NCBI RefSeq assembly: GCF_030657435.1
Contig: NZ_JAUTWS010000049.1
Coordinates: 1 to 41,577, forward strand
From: Paracraurococcus lichenis
GTDB lineage: Bacteria; Pseudomonadota; Alphaproteobacteria; Acetobacterales; Acetobacteraceae
DNA: 41,577 bases
Direction of reading: 5' to 3'
Shown here one piece after another: positions 23,682-32,773 of the stretch. Position numbers and translations under genes: made by a program. Numbering within the stretch: the first letter of the stretch is position 1; each line of letters opens with the position of its first letter. The notes under the pieces are model-generated. The model worked only from the letters and a program-made list of their open reading frames with translations. It had not been told where the DNA came from and searched no databases.

Positions 23682-25415
23682 ATGATCTGCGAAGCAACAG
23701 CAACCGGCGCTATCGGTCCTGCAGAGCAGGGTGCCGCCGAAGCTTTCTTCAACAGCCTCGCACGCGAATGGGCAGGCTGCCGGCTGCGCCCCGTCGATCA
23801 CGGCTGGGATCTGGAGATGCCCGTGGCGCCGCTCTCCGGAGTACTGCGGGTCAAGGTGGTGCACCGCTCGTGCGCCGGGCGGCACGGGCTGCGGTTACCA
23901 GTCCGCTTCTGCCCCAACGGTGGAGCCGAACGACCTATGGCGTGGCCCACCGCAGTGGCGGCAGTGGCCGAGGCTCTTGCCGCAGAGCGTCAACTAGCGC
24001 CGGCCACAATGCGCCGCTTCGTGGACCGTGTGCTCGAGAGCACCGACACGATCGAGGCGATGTTGCCCAACCACGCCGGGCCGGACACCGCGGTCACAGA
24101 CTTCCTCACCGCGGAGCGCGCCCTCGTGCTCGGCCATTCCCTGCACCCCGCGCCGCGCTCCGCCGCCGAGTTGCGACCTGAACGCCACCGCTTCTTGCCT
24201 GGCCTGTCTCCCGGCTTTCGCCTGCACTGGGCGTTTGTGCGACTAGACGCCTTCGCGTGCGAGGACGTTGGGGACCGCACGGCTGACGCGCTACTGCAGA
24301 ATCTCGGTGCCCCGCGCGAGCCGGGCTGGCTCACGCTGCCCATGCATCCCTGGCAGGCCCGGCACCTGGCATCGCTGCCCGCAGTCGAGGCATTGCGCCG
24401 CGCTGGTGCGGTGCGCTTTCTTGCCGAGGAGGCAGGAGCGGTTTGGCATCCCACCGCTTCGGTGCGCAGCTTGTACAGCGCCGAGCTACCATGGATGCTG
24501 AAGACCTCGCTCGGCGCGCGGATCACCAATTCCGTCCGCACCCTATTCCCGGCCGAGTTGCAACGCGGCAAGGATGTCAGCCGGCTGCTACGGAGCGCGC
24601 TCGGGCCGGAGATTGCGTCCTTCGCGCCACATCTCACCTTTCTGGAGGAGCCGGCCTATTTCGGCCTGCGCTACGAGGGGGAGCTGCTGCCGGACAGTTT
24701 GGTCGTCCTGCGGGACAATCCGTTCTGTGGAGGCGGTGCACGCGATGCGGCGATGCTGGCGACGTTGTGCCAGACCGATCCCGAGACCGGACGGACTCCG
24801 CTGGCCGGGCTGGTTGCCACCGCGGCCGCCTCGACGGGTCTGTCTCTGCGGGAGGCTGGCTTGCACTGGCTCCGGCGCTTCGCCGAGTTGCTTCCCTTGG
24901 CGCTGACGCGACTGCGTTGCCACCACGGTTTGCTGTTTGGCGCGCACGGCCAGAATGCTGTTCTCCGCCTGCGGCGGGGGTGGCCTGTACAGGCCTATGT
25001 CCGCGATTGCCAAGGCTCCGGCCATGTCGAGAGTGCTCATGCACGCCTCGCTGTCGCAGTGCCGGACATCGGCGAGCAGGCCGAAGCGATCGTACCGGAT
25101 ACTGTAGGCAATCGGCTGCTCGGCTACTACGTCGTGGTCAATGGCTTGTTCGGCTTGGTCGCGGCCTTGTCGCGCGACGGCTTGGCCGAGGAGGAGGCGA
25201 TGTTCCGCCTGCTCCGCACGCAACTTGAGTGTGTGCGTGCCACCCATCCGCCTGATCCATCCTTCCTCGAATACATCCTGGACAGTCCGGCACTTGCCGC
25301 GAAGGGCAACTTCATGACCTTCCTTGAGGACGTTATCGAGAACCGCGGGACGCGCGAGCAGCGCGCCATCTACCACGACCTTCCCAATCCGCTCTGCGTG
25401 CAGGTGACAGCATGA
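23682..25415 (+). CDS. iucA: NIS siderophore synthetase, IucA-like
   Basis: This ATP-dependent ligase of 577 residues joins citrate to the first hydroxamate amine in the cytoplasm. Family motifs in order: LGHSLHPAPRS (about 150), LPMHPWQARHL, HPTASVRSLYS, TSLGARITNSVRTL, YFGLRYEGELLPDS, LFGAHGQNAVLRL, VRDCQGSGHV and the final PNPLCVQ. The HPAPKS-type and TNSVRTL motifs match IucA rather than IucC, and 577 residues is close to E. coli IucA (574). I chose ATG 23,682; upstream codons overlap the Fur-box-like site. The ribosome site is weak. The stop overlaps the next start (ATGA). Fur-type repression is expected from the adjacent site. Confidence 0.94.
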   Translation: MICEATATGAIGPAEQGAAEAFFNSLAREWAGCRLRPVDHGWDLEMPVAPLSGVLRVKVVHRSCAGRHGLRLPVRFCPNGGAERPMAWPTAVAAVAEALAAERQLAPATMRRFVDRVLESTDTIEAMLPNHAGPDTAVTDFLTAERALVLGHSLHPAPRSAAELRPERHRFLPGLSPGFRLHWAFVRLDAFACEDVGDRTADALLQNLGAPREPGWLTLPMHPWQARHLASLPAVEALRRAGAVRFLAEEAGAVWHPTASVRSLYSAELPWMLKTSLGARITNSVRTLFPAELQRGKDVSRLLRSALGPEIASFAPHLTFLEEPAYFGLRYEGELLPDSLVVLRDNPFCGGGARDAAMLATLCQTDPETGRTPLAGLVATAAASTGLSLREAGLHWLRRFAELLPLALTRLRCHHGLLFGAHGQNAVLRLRRGWPVQAYVRDCQGSGHVESAHARLAVAVPDIGEQAEAIVPDTVGNRLLGYYVVVNGLFGLVAALSRDGLAEEEAMFRLLRTQLECVRATHPPDPSFLEYILDSPALAAKGNFMTFLEDVIENRGTREQRAIYHDLPNPLCVQVTA

Positions 25416-26446
25416 TGGCGATCCTGCGCCGCCGTCCTGCATCAGCGGAGCGGCATCGGTACACACTCGGCAAGGCAGCGCCGCTGGACGTCGAGATTAC
25501 CGACATGACCCTGGCTGTTAAGCAGGGCGAGCGCCTGCTCCTGGAGGGACAGCTCGGCATGACGGGCCTGGACGCGCGGGAGGTGGACAACTGCAAGGGG
25601 GGTGCGCTCGCGGAGGCCCTCGCTGCCGCCGCTGCTGCGGTGTTCGAAGTGGACCTTGAACGGGCGGAGCTGCCGCTTGGACCAGGAACGCCGGCAGAGG
25701 TTTTCGACACGGCCCTCGCCTACGGGCTGGTGGCCAGCAGCGGTGCACCACTGATCCGGCGCCGGCAGCTCCTGCAGCTCCCGCTGCTCTGGCACCAGGA
25801 CCCGCGCGCTATGCCGCATCCACGGCTGCCCTGCCAGCTGGCAGATGGGCGCATTTACCCGGAGCGGCCTCCGCTCGCGCAGAACACTGTGTACGACCGC
25901 TTTGACCCGCTGCTCGGCATGCGGGTTTCGTTCCGGCGCGTGGCGGCCGACCGCGACCTGCCGCTGTTCTACGCTTGGATGAACGAACTGCGGGTGGCCT
26001 ATTTCTGGGAACTCGCACAGAGCGAGGTGGAGTTGCACGCCTATCTTCGGCGGCTGGAAGAGGATCCCCATGCTTGGCCGCTCATCGGCTGCTTCGATGG
26101 CGATCCGGCAGGTTACTTCGAGATCTACTGGGCAAAGGAGGATCGGCTCGGTCCCTACTACGAGGCGCACGACTACGACCGCGGCTGGCATGGGCTGATC
26201 GGCGCCCGGCACCATCTCGGTCTCGCCAAGACCGCGGCCTGGCTGCGTGGCCTAACCCACTTCCTGTTCCTCGACGATCCGCGCACCGAGAAGGTGGTTG
26301 GCGAGCCGCGCGTCGACAACGCGAAGCTGCTCCGCTACGCCAACGCGCTCGCCTATGACAAAGTCAAGGAGTTCGACTTTCCGCACAAACGGGCGGCGTT
26401 GATGCATTGCTGGCGCGATCCCTTCTTTGATCGGGTGATGCGATGA
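25412..26446 (+). CDS. iucB: N6-hydroxylysine acetyltransferase, IucB-like
   Basis: The 344-residue enzyme acylates the hydroxylated amine made by IucD. A poorly conserved N-terminal domain (1-165) precedes a GNAT domain with the siderophore-specific pattern AWMNELRVAYFWELAQSE, AGYFEIYWAKEDRLGPYYEA, YDRGWHGLIGARHH, THFLFLDDPRTEKVVGEPR, DNAKLLRYANALAYDKVKE and FDFPHKRAALM. These match IucB of aerobactin synthesis and RhbD of rhizobactin 1021. The absence of rhbA/rhbB-like genes (diaminopropane supply) favours lysine as the amine. Four-base overlaps with both neighbours indicate tight translational coupling. Confidence 0.93.
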   Translation: MMAILRRRPASAERHRYTLGKAAPLDVEITDMTLAVKQGERLLLEGQLGMTGLDAREVDNCKGGALAEALAAAAAAVFEVDLERAELPLGPGTPAEVFDTALAYGLVASSGAPLIRRRQLLQLPLLWHQDPRAMPHPRLPCQLADGRIYPERPPLAQNTVYDRFDPLLGMRVSFRRVAADRDLPLFYAWMNELRVAYFWELAQSEVELHAYLRRLEEDPHAWPLIGCFDGDPAGYFEIYWAKEDRLGPYYEAHDYDRGWHGLIGARHHLGLAKTAAWLRGLTHFLFLDDPRTEKVVGEPRVDNAKLLRYANALAYDKVKEFDFPHKRAALMHCWRDPFFDRVMR

Positions 26447-28218
26447 GCGGCATTCCTGACTCTTCAGCGTGGCAGGAGGCAGGTCGCACCCTGCTGGCCA
26501 AGGCGATCTCCGAGTTCGCTTACGAGGAGGTCGTGCGGCCGGCGCTGGACCTGCGCCCCGACGGCAGCTTCACCGCCTTCCTGCAGCTCGCCTCCGGCGT
26601 GGGCTACCGCTTCGCCGGCACGCAGCGGGTCTGGGGCAACCTTGCGATCGATCCCACGAGCATCCGACGTCTGGAGACGTTGGAGACAGAGGCAACGGAC
26701 CCGCAGCAATGGGTCCTGGATGCGCGCGTTGAGCTCGGCGGCGACGGCGCTGCAACGGCCGGCTTTCTGCGCGAGCTCGGCCGGACGCAGCAGGCCGAGG
26801 CGCTGCGGCTGGCCCGTTGCCGTGACCTCGACGGCGCGGCCTGGCTCATCAAGGCGCCGGAGGAAGTGCAGGCACTGCTCTCCGGACATCCGAAGGCTGT
26901 CGCCAACAAAGGACGTCTCGGATGGGGGGAGGGGGCGCTCGCCGCCTTCACGCCAGAACGGGCCGAGCCATTCCGCCTCACCTGGGTGGTCCTCGACACG
27001 CAGTGTGCGACATGGGCGAGCGCGGGTGGCGCAAGTTTTGCCGGTGAGTGCATCCCAGCGGCCGAGCGCTCCACCTTCGACGCGGCGGTCGCGCGCTGTG
27101 GCATCGCGCCAGAACACGCGCTGCCGCTGCCGGTGCATCCGTGGCAATGGGACAACGTGCTGCTGCCTGAGTTCGCCGGCGAGATAGCGGCAGGGCGCAT
27201 GGCGCCGATCGGCTGCTTCGGCGACGTCTATCGGCCGCAGCAGTCGATTCGCACGCTGACCAATGTCTCGCGGCGCGGCCGAGCCGACGTGAAGCTCGCA
27301 CTATCGATCCTTAACACGTCGGCCTATCGTGGCCTTGGTGGCACGACACTACGAGCCGGGCAGGCGCTGTCCGGGTGGCTCGCCGGGATCGTCGCAGCCG
27401 ATCCGGTGTTGCACCGACGACGTGTCACTGTGCTACGTGAGCTGGCCGGGGTGCATTTCACGCATCCTGCCTATGCCGCACTGCCGGATGTGCCCTACCA
27501 CTACCGCGAGCATCTCGGCGCCATACTGCGGGAGAGCGCCGAGGCGCATGCAGGCCTGAAGGAATGGCCAGCGCTCTACGCCACGCTGCACGAGCGCGAC
27601 GCCACGGGTCGACCACTCGCCCTCGCCATGGCGCGGCAGGCCGGCCTGGACATCGAAGTCTGGTTGGAACGCCTTTTCGACCTCACGGTCGTGCCATTGC
27701 ACCATCTGCTCTGCCGATATGGCTGCTGTCCGATTGCGCATGGTCAGAACCTGATGCTGATTCTGCGACAAGGCCTGCCCGTTGCCATGGCATTGAAGGA
27801 TTTCCAGGGCGACTTTGACCTGGCCGATACTGGCCAGGCCGAGGCCGCGGGCCTGCCCGCCGAGATCGCGGCCCTGCTGCCGCGCAAGCGTCCCGAAGTG
27901 GTGGTCCACAATATCCAGACGGCGCATTTTGTCACCACGCTCCGCTTCCTGTCGGACGCATTGGCGGCGGCGGGCGCGTTGCAGGAACGCCGGTTCTACT
28001 CGCTGCTGGCGCGGACGCTGCGTGCCTACCAGCGTGAGGCAGACCTGCCGCCGACTGCCTACGCCCGCTATGAGTTGTTCGCGCCGACCCTGCCGAAGGT
28101 CTGCATCAATAAGGTCCGGCTCGCCGCAGGATACGGCGACACGGCCGCGCGGCCGCTTCCTGCGCTCGGCACACCGTTGCACAACCCCCTGCACCTCGCC
28201 GAGGTCGGTGAGCAATGA
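26443..28218 (+). CDS. iucC: NIS siderophore synthetase, IucC-like
   Basis: The 591-residue ligase adds the second hydroxamate amine to citrate, completing an aerobactin-type molecule. Motifs in order: VQALLSGHPKAVANKGRLGW, LPLPVHPWQWDN, QQSIRTLTNVSR, LSILNTSAYRGLGG, YHYREHLGAILRE, LLCRYGCCPIAHGQNLMLIL, LKDFQGDFDL and the final NPLHL. KGRxGWG and VPLHHLLCRYG are IucC-type. The length is slightly above E. coli IucC (577-580). The start is ATG 26,443 overlapping the iucB stop; the stop overlaps the iucD start. Confidence 0.95.
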   Translation: MSGIPDSSAWQEAGRTLLAKAISEFAYEEVVRPALDLRPDGSFTAFLQLASGVGYRFAGTQRVWGNLAIDPTSIRRLETLETEATDPQQWVLDARVELGGDGAATAGFLRELGRTQQAEALRLARCRDLDGAAWLIKAPEEVQALLSGHPKAVANKGRLGWGEGALAAFTPERAEPFRLTWVVLDTQCATWASAGGASFAGECIPAAERSTFDAAVARCGIAPEHALPLPVHPWQWDNVLLPEFAGEIAAGRMAPIGCFGDVYRPQQSIRTLTNVSRRGRADVKLALSILNTSAYRGLGGTTLRAGQALSGWLAGIVAADPVLHRRRVTVLRELAGVHFTHPAYAALPDVPYHYREHLGAILRESAEAHAGLKEWPALYATLHERDATGRPLALAMARQAGLDIEVWLERLFDLTVVPLHHLLCRYGCCPIAHGQNLMLILRQGLPVAMALKDFQGDFDLADTGQAEAAGLPAEIAALLPRKRPEVVVHNIQTAHFVTTLRFLSDALAAAGALQERRFYSLLARTLRAYQREADLPPTAYARYELFAPTLPKVCINKVRLAAGYGDTAARPLPALGTPLHNPLHLAEVGEQ

Positions 28219-29519
28219 TGCGGGCGACGCTCGAGATCGCCGGCATCGGCATCGGCCCGGCGAATCTCAGCCTCGCCGCCCTCTGCGAGGAGGCCGGCGA
28301 GAGCAGCCGTGCTCGCTTCTTCGACCGCAAGCCCGCTTTTGCCTGGCATCGTGGCATGATGCTGCCCGGGGCGCGGTTGCAATGCTCCTGGATCAAGGAC
28401 CTGATCACGCCCATTGCTCCGACCTCGCGCTTCGGGTTCCTGTCCTACCTGGCCGATCGCGGACGGCTCTTCGCCTTCGTCAATGCCGGCTTCGAGGCGG
28501 TGTCACGCGCCGAGTTTGCCGATTATCTCGCCTGGGTCGCCGAGCGCCTACCCGGGTTGCAATGGAATAGCGAGCTGCGGGACATCGGCTTTGAGGATGG
28601 TGCCTTTACCGTGCATGCGGGACGGGAAAGTGTGCGAGCGCGGCACCTGGTTCTCGGCCTCGGCCATGAGCCGTCACTGCCTGCCTGCCTCGAGCCATAT
28701 CGCGGCACACATTGCGTACACGCGGCCGAGTTTCTCGAACGCACGCTACCGCTTGCACGCAAGCGGGTTGCGGTCGTTGGTGGCGGCCAATCCGGTGCGG
28801 AGATCGTACTTCACCTGCTCCGCATGGCGAACCCGCCGGCTCGCCTGACCTGGATCAGCCGCCGATCCAACTTTCTGCCGCTTGACGAGACGCATTTCAG
28901 CAACGAGCATTTCACACCGGCCTACGTTGAGCATTTCTTCAGCCTATCCGTCGAGCGGCGCAGCGAACTGTTGCGCGAGCAGCGGATGATGAGCGACGGG
29001 ATATCACCCTCCACTCTCCGCGAACTCTACGCCGAGGTGTACAGGCTCCAGTTTCTGGAGCGCGGTGCGCCCGGGCCGAGGCTCCTGCCGGGCCGCAGTC
29101 TCGTGGCTTGCGCGATGGTCAACGACGCGTTCCGTCTCGAAATACGAGCCGAGGATACCGCAATCCGCGAGGCTCTCGCCGCCGATGTGGTGATCGCCGC
29201 CACGGGCTATCGGACCGCCCTGCCGTCCTGTCTTGAGAAGCTGCGCATCGTGCGTGATCCGGCAACCGCTGCGCTGCAACTGGGACGTTGCTATGCAGCG
29301 GCCTGGGACGGACCGCCCGGGAACCGGATTTACCTGCAGAATGCTGGCCGTTGGTCGCATGGCATCGCCGACCCGCAGCTCGCGCTGCTTGCCTGGCGGA
29401 GTGCGACGATACTGAACGACGCACTCGGCCGGGAGGTCTTTGCTCTCGGCGGCACAGCGTCAGTGATCTCGTGGTCACGGAATGCTGAACATTCTGTCCT
29501 TGCAGATAGTTGCGAATGA
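28215..29519 (+). CDS. iucD: L-lysine N6-monooxygenase, IucD-like
   Basis: This FAD- and NADPH-dependent enzyme hydroxylates the side-chain amine of lysine, the first committed step. Residues 8-22 give the FAD motif (GIGIGPANLSLAALC), WHRGMMLPGARLQCSWIKDL lies at the substrate/flavin site, VAVVGGGQSGAEIVLHLL (about 180) is the NADPH motif, and VIAATGYRTALP is the family's late ATGYR signature. Length (434) is near E. coli IucD (425). A diaminopropane-using homologue (RhbE) would look similar, but the supply genes for that amine are missing here. The stop codon lies inside the third Fur-box-like site. Confidence 0.94.
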   Translation: MMRATLEIAGIGIGPANLSLAALCEEAGESSRARFFDRKPAFAWHRGMMLPGARLQCSWIKDLITPIAPTSRFGFLSYLADRGRLFAFVNAGFEAVSRAEFADYLAWVAERLPGLQWNSELRDIGFEDGAFTVHAGRESVRARHLVLGLGHEPSLPACLEPYRGTHCVHAAEFLERTLPLARKRVAVVGGGQSGAEIVLHLLRMANPPARLTWISRRSNFLPLDETHFSNEHFTPAYVEHFFSLSVERRSELLREQRMMSDGISPSTLRELYAEVYRLQFLERGAPGPRLLPGRSLVACAMVNDAFRLEIRAEDTAIREALAADVVIAATGYRTALPSCLEKLRIVRDPATAALQLGRCYAAAWDGPPGNRIYLQNAGRWSHGIADPQLALLAWRSATILNDALGREVFALGGTASVISWSRNAEHSVLADSCE

Positions 29520-29532
29520 ATCTCAATTGCAA
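29510..29532 (+). promoter_or_regulatory. Fur-box-like site overlapping iucD stop, upstream of RTX gene
   Basis: TTGCGAATGA and TCAATTGCAA are inverted halves around three bases, with 8 of 11 dyad pairs matching. The iucD stop codon is inside the left half (29,517-29,519). The RTX gene start is 62 bases downstream, so the RTX-iutA part has its own iron-responsive promoter. Confidence 0.75.
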
Positions 29533-29594
29533 TGCGTGGGCTCCATTTCGGACTTCCGCACTCTGACTAGGTTTCCAAAAAGGGAGAGACCAGC

Positions 29595-30392
29595 ATGGCT
29601 GATTTCGAATTTCCTGTACTCACGCGCGGCTCTGCACTGTTCGGTACCGACGGTCCCGACGTATTCCAGATCACTTCGCCCGGTACGGCTTATGGGGTTG
29701 GCGGGAATGACGTGCTCCGTGGCGGCGGCGGCGCTGATGCGGTCTTCGGAGGGGACGGCGACGATCAGATCTTTACCGAAGGTGGTGCCGATTACATCGA
29801 AGCGGGCAACGGCAACGATCTCGTCGCATCCGGCGCTGGCGAGGACTGGGTCGAAGGCGGCGAAGGAAACGACTTGCTCTATGGTGGTGCTGGCAACGAC
29901 AACGTCTTTGGCGGCCCAGGTAATGACATGATCTTCGACACTGAGGGGAACAATGGCCTCTACGGTGCCGAAGGCAACGACAACATCCTGGGCGGTGATG
30001 GCATTGAGGTTGTGTTCGGCGGTGAAGGCAACGACTTCATCAACACCCAGGGCGGGGACGACCAGATCTTTGGTGCCGACGGCAACGACGTCATCATTGG
30101 CGGCGCGGGCAACGACATTCTGAGCGGCGGTGCGGGGCTGGACCGCTTCGTGTATGCCGGCGGCGACGGCCTCGATGCCATCACTGGCTTTGCGGTCGGC
30201 GAGGACATCCTGCAGGTTGCCGCCAATATTAATGGTACGGGTATCGATAGCGCCGACGACCTCTTGGGGCGCCTCTCCCAGTCGGCTGACGGTGTGGTGC
30301 TGGACCTTGGCGGCGGCAATGCCGTCTTGCTGAGCGGACTGACGCTCGCCGCCGTGACCTCCACAGGGGGCAGCATCTTCGACATCGTTTGA
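29595..30392 (+). CDS. small RTX calcium-binding protein, probably type I-secreted
   Basis: Nearly the whole 265-residue protein is RTX nonapeptide repeats (G-G-x-G-x-D-x-U-x), about 15 units from residue 35 to 190: GGNDVLRGGGGADAVFGGDG, GNGNDLVASGAG, GGEGNDLLYGGAGNDNVFGG, GGAGNDILSGGAG. The C-terminal 75 residues resemble the secretion end of type I substrates (DAITGFAVGEDILQV, VVLDLGGGNAVLLSGLTLAA, ending FDIV). There is no Sec signal peptide, no protease, lipase or toxin domain. AAAGGGAG lies before the ATG. No type I exporter gene is in the window. The position between iucD and iutA and its own Fur-box-like site suggest secretion under iron limitation, for example to bind calcium, iron, siderophore or the cell surface; the function is unknown. 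Confidence 0.88.
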   Translation: MADFEFPVLTRGSALFGTDGPDVFQITSPGTAYGVGGNDVLRGGGGADAVFGGDGDDQIFTEGGADYIEAGNGNDLVASGAGEDWVEGGEGNDLLYGGAGNDNVFGGPGNDMIFDTEGNNGLYGAEGNDNILGGDGIEVVFGGEGNDFINTQGGDDQIFGADGNDVIIGGAGNDILSGGAGLDRFVYAGGDGLDAITGFAVGEDILQVAANINGTGIDSADDLLGRLSQSADGVVLDLGGGNAVLLSGLTLAAVTSTGGSIFDIV

Positions 30393-30402
30393 TGACACCA
30401 CG

Positions 30403-30431
30403 GACGCGTCGCGGTCTGACCGCGGCGCGTC
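30403..30431 (+). terminator. GC-rich stem-loop between RTX gene and iutA
   Basis: Arms 30,403-30,416 and 30,418-30,431 pair over 14 bases with one U-G wobble. It starts 11 bases after the RTX stop. No T-run follows, so it may be an attenuator or an mRNA-stabilising hairpin that favours RTX over receptor expression rather than a full terminator. Confidence 0.55.
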
Positions 30432-30512
30432 TGCCGGTTCCGCTCCGCCCAGGAGCTTGCGCCCTCTCGCCGCAGCAGCGGCACCACCGTTTGCCGACGA
30501 GCGACCCAGACC

Positions 30513-32771
30513 ATGCCCCGCTTCCTCCGGTGCTCACGCCGAGCATCTGCCCGCCTCGTCCTTGTCACCGTGCTGTCCGCGCCACTCCCTGTCGTGGCCC
30601 AGGAAGGTGAGGTGCGGGCACCGAGCGGTACCACCCTGGATCTCCCAGAGATGACGGTCACCGGCACGCGTGCCGCCCGACCAATCGAGGAAGTGCCGCA
30701 AACCGTACAGGTGATCGAGCGCGACGAGATTGAGCGGCAGCTCATTCTGAGCTCCAGCCCATCAGAGGCAATCGCCCGACTGGTGCCGGGCTACTCGGCC
30801 ACTACCCAGACGATTTCCAGTGCCTCGGAGAACTTTCGCGGCCGTGACGCACTGGTGCTGCTCGACGGTGTCCCGCTCAACACGCCGCTGCGCGATGTAT
30901 CACGTATTCTCGCCCTATTGGACCTCAACGCGGTCGACCGGATTGAGACGGTCGCCGGCGCGTCTAGCCTCTATGGCGCGGGCGCTACGGGCGGCACCAT
31001 CAACATCATTACACGTCGTCCGACCGAGGGGCCGCCACAGTTCACCATCAACTCTGCACTGCGCTTCTTCCCAGCCAATCTTGGGCGATCGCTCGCGCCG
31101 GAGCTTTCCCTCGGAGTGACTGGTCGTTCAAAGACCGGTCTCGACTACGTTATCGTCGGCAGCGGGCGTCATTCGGGCCGCACCTATGATGGGCTCGGGC
31201 GAGAGCTTCCCTCCGACGCACTCCTCGGTCAGGGCGGCGCCGATCGCACCAACAGCGGGAACCTCTTCGCCAAGTTTGGCTATGACTTCGATGCCGCCCG
31301 CCGCTTCGAGGTCTCCGCCATGGTGGTCCGGCTGAATCAGGATCCGGATTTTCTGACCTTGTACTCGCCGCCGCGTGCCCGGCCCGACTTCAACACGCCT
31401 TATCCGGGGCGCAGCATACGTGAGGCATCGCAGTCTTTCTCTGCTCGGTACACTGACACGGACTTTGCGCTCGGCAGCTTGTCTGTGGTGGGGTACTATA
31501 ACGAGATCGAGAAGCGCTTCAACTACACCCAGTTCTCGTTCCCCTATAACAGTGTGGTCTACTACTCCGGCAATCCCACCGTGCCGACCAGTACGGCGAA
31601 CCAGACGACGCTCTACTCCACCCGCTACGGTCTCAACCTTACGATCGATACGCCCCTCGATCGCTTGCTCAGCGGGGCGCGCTTCACCTGGGGCGGTGAC
31701 GTGATTCATGAGCGGACACGTCAGGAGCTTCTGACCGGCGAGAATGTTTTCACGCCACTCGAGCAGACGACGCTCGCCGCCTTTGGCCTGCTTCAGGTGC
31801 CGGTCGGCCCCCGGCTCACCCTGCGCGGTGGGCTGCGCTATGAGCATTTTGCACTCTCAGTCGACGGCTTTGTCCGTCCTGCTGCCTATACGGGCGTCAC
31901 AGCACGTAATGCCGCGGGCTTCAGCCCCTTTGTTCTGCCGGCGCTACGCGTCACGGGCGGCGATTTCAACTACGATGCGATCACCGGAAACGCAGGTGCC
32001 ACTTTCCGCATCACGGAACGGGCGGAGCTCTACGGCGGCTACTCGCAAGGTTTCGCACTGCCTGACGTCGGCTCCTTTACGCGCCGGGCCGGCCTCTCAA
32101 CCGCCTTTGCTTGCCCTGTCGCCCGACCCAACTGTCTGCCAGCGGGTGCCAGCGTCGGTTACGCAAATATCGGCCCCGAGGCGCAGATCGTGAACAGCTA
32201 CGAACTCGGCCTCCGCCGCCGTGGCGCGGACGCGAATGCCGGCATCGTCGGCTTCATCAGCACCTCCGACCAGGGCGTGACCTTCGACCCTCTAACCAAC
32301 CGGATCAGCCAACAGAAGGAGATGATCTGGGGGGCGGAACTCAATGGCGATGTGAAGCTCACCCAGCGCTTCACCTTGGCAGGCCTGCTGGCCTACCGCG
32401 AAGGTCGGTATGACTCCGATGGCGACGGCCGGCTCGACAGCTTCCTGCCTAACAACCGTATCGCTACACCGCTGCGCGCAGTCCTGTCCGGGATCTGGCA
32501 GTTCGAGGAGGGCACCATGTTGCGTGTCGAAGCGGTTGGGTTCACCGGCCGCAACCAGCGGATCGACCGCAGCGGCACCCGATACAAAATCGAGGATGGC
32601 GGCACAATCAATCTGGCGGTCAGCACGCCGGTACTGGGCGGGCAAGCCTATGCCTCGATCGATAATCTCTTCGATGCCGGCTACCAGAACCCGACCGCGA
32701 CCTCCGTCCGCAACCTACCGGTCGAAGCGTTTGGCCGCACCGTCACCGTCGGCTACAGGAAGACATTCTGA
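30513..32771 (+). CDS. iutA: TonB-dependent siderophore receptor, IutA-like
   Basis: The 752-residue outer-membrane receptor imports the ferric siderophore. A signal peptide ends at VVAQE (about residue 31). A TonB-box-like stretch (LPEMTVTGTR) precedes the plug: EEVPQTVQVIERDEIERQ, LVPGYSATTQTISSASENFR, LLDGVPLNTPLRD, VDRIETVAGASSLYGAGATG and GTINIITRRP. The barrel ends in TVTVGYRKTF with the terminal Phe. Length and plug resemble IutA, the aerobactin receptor (E. coli, 731 residues). No good ribosome site precedes the ATG. The next gene starts two bases after the stop. Iron control presumably comes from the site at 29,510. Confidence 0.92.
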   Translation: MPRFLRCSRRASARLVLVTVLSAPLPVVAQEGEVRAPSGTTLDLPEMTVTGTRAARPIEEVPQTVQVIERDEIERQLILSSSPSEAIARLVPGYSATTQTISSASENFRGRDALVLLDGVPLNTPLRDVSRILALLDLNAVDRIETVAGASSLYGAGATGGTINIITRRPTEGPPQFTINSALRFFPANLGRSLAPELSLGVTGRSKTGLDYVIVGSGRHSGRTYDGLGRELPSDALLGQGGADRTNSGNLFAKFGYDFDAARRFEVSAMVVRLNQDPDFLTLYSPPRARPDFNTPYPGRSIREASQSFSARYTDTDFALGSLSVVGYYNEIEKRFNYTQFSFPYNSVVYYSGNPTVPTSTANQTTLYSTRYGLNLTIDTPLDRLLSGARFTWGGDVIHERTRQELLTGENVFTPLEQTTLAAFGLLQVPVGPRLTLRGGLRYEHFALSVDGFVRPAAYTGVTARNAAGFSPFVLPALRVTGGDFNYDAITGNAGATFRITERAELYGGYSQGFALPDVGSFTRRAGLSTAFACPVARPNCLPAGASVGYANIGPEAQIVNSYELGLRRRGADANAGIVGFISTSDQGVTFDPLTNRISQQKEMIWGAELNGDVKLTQRFTLAGLLAYREGRYDSDGDGRLDSFLPNNRIATPLRAVLSGIWQFEEGTMLRVEAVGFTGRNQRIDRSGTRYKIEDGGTINLAVSTPVLGGQAYASIDNLFDAGYQNPTATSVRNLPVEAFGRTVTVGYRKTF

Positions 32772-32773
32772 GC

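Noticed and set aside
26443..29519. Rhizobactin/schizokinen-type assignment for the siderophore
   Set aside because: No diaminobutyrate aminotransferase or decarboxylase (RhbA/RhbB-like) gene is present and the gene order is exactly iucA-B-C-D, so an aerobactin-type product is favoured, although a different amine made elsewhere cannot be excluded.
29610..30170. Short tandem repeats suggesting a CRISPR or satellite array
   Set aside because: The periodicity is 27 bases (nine codons) and corresponds to RTX nonapeptides in an open frame; there are no conserved repeats with unique spacers.
29523..30401. 292-codon frame antisense to the RTX gene
   Set aside because: The valine/alanine-rich repetition is the reverse reading of the RTX repeat DNA, with no ribosome site.
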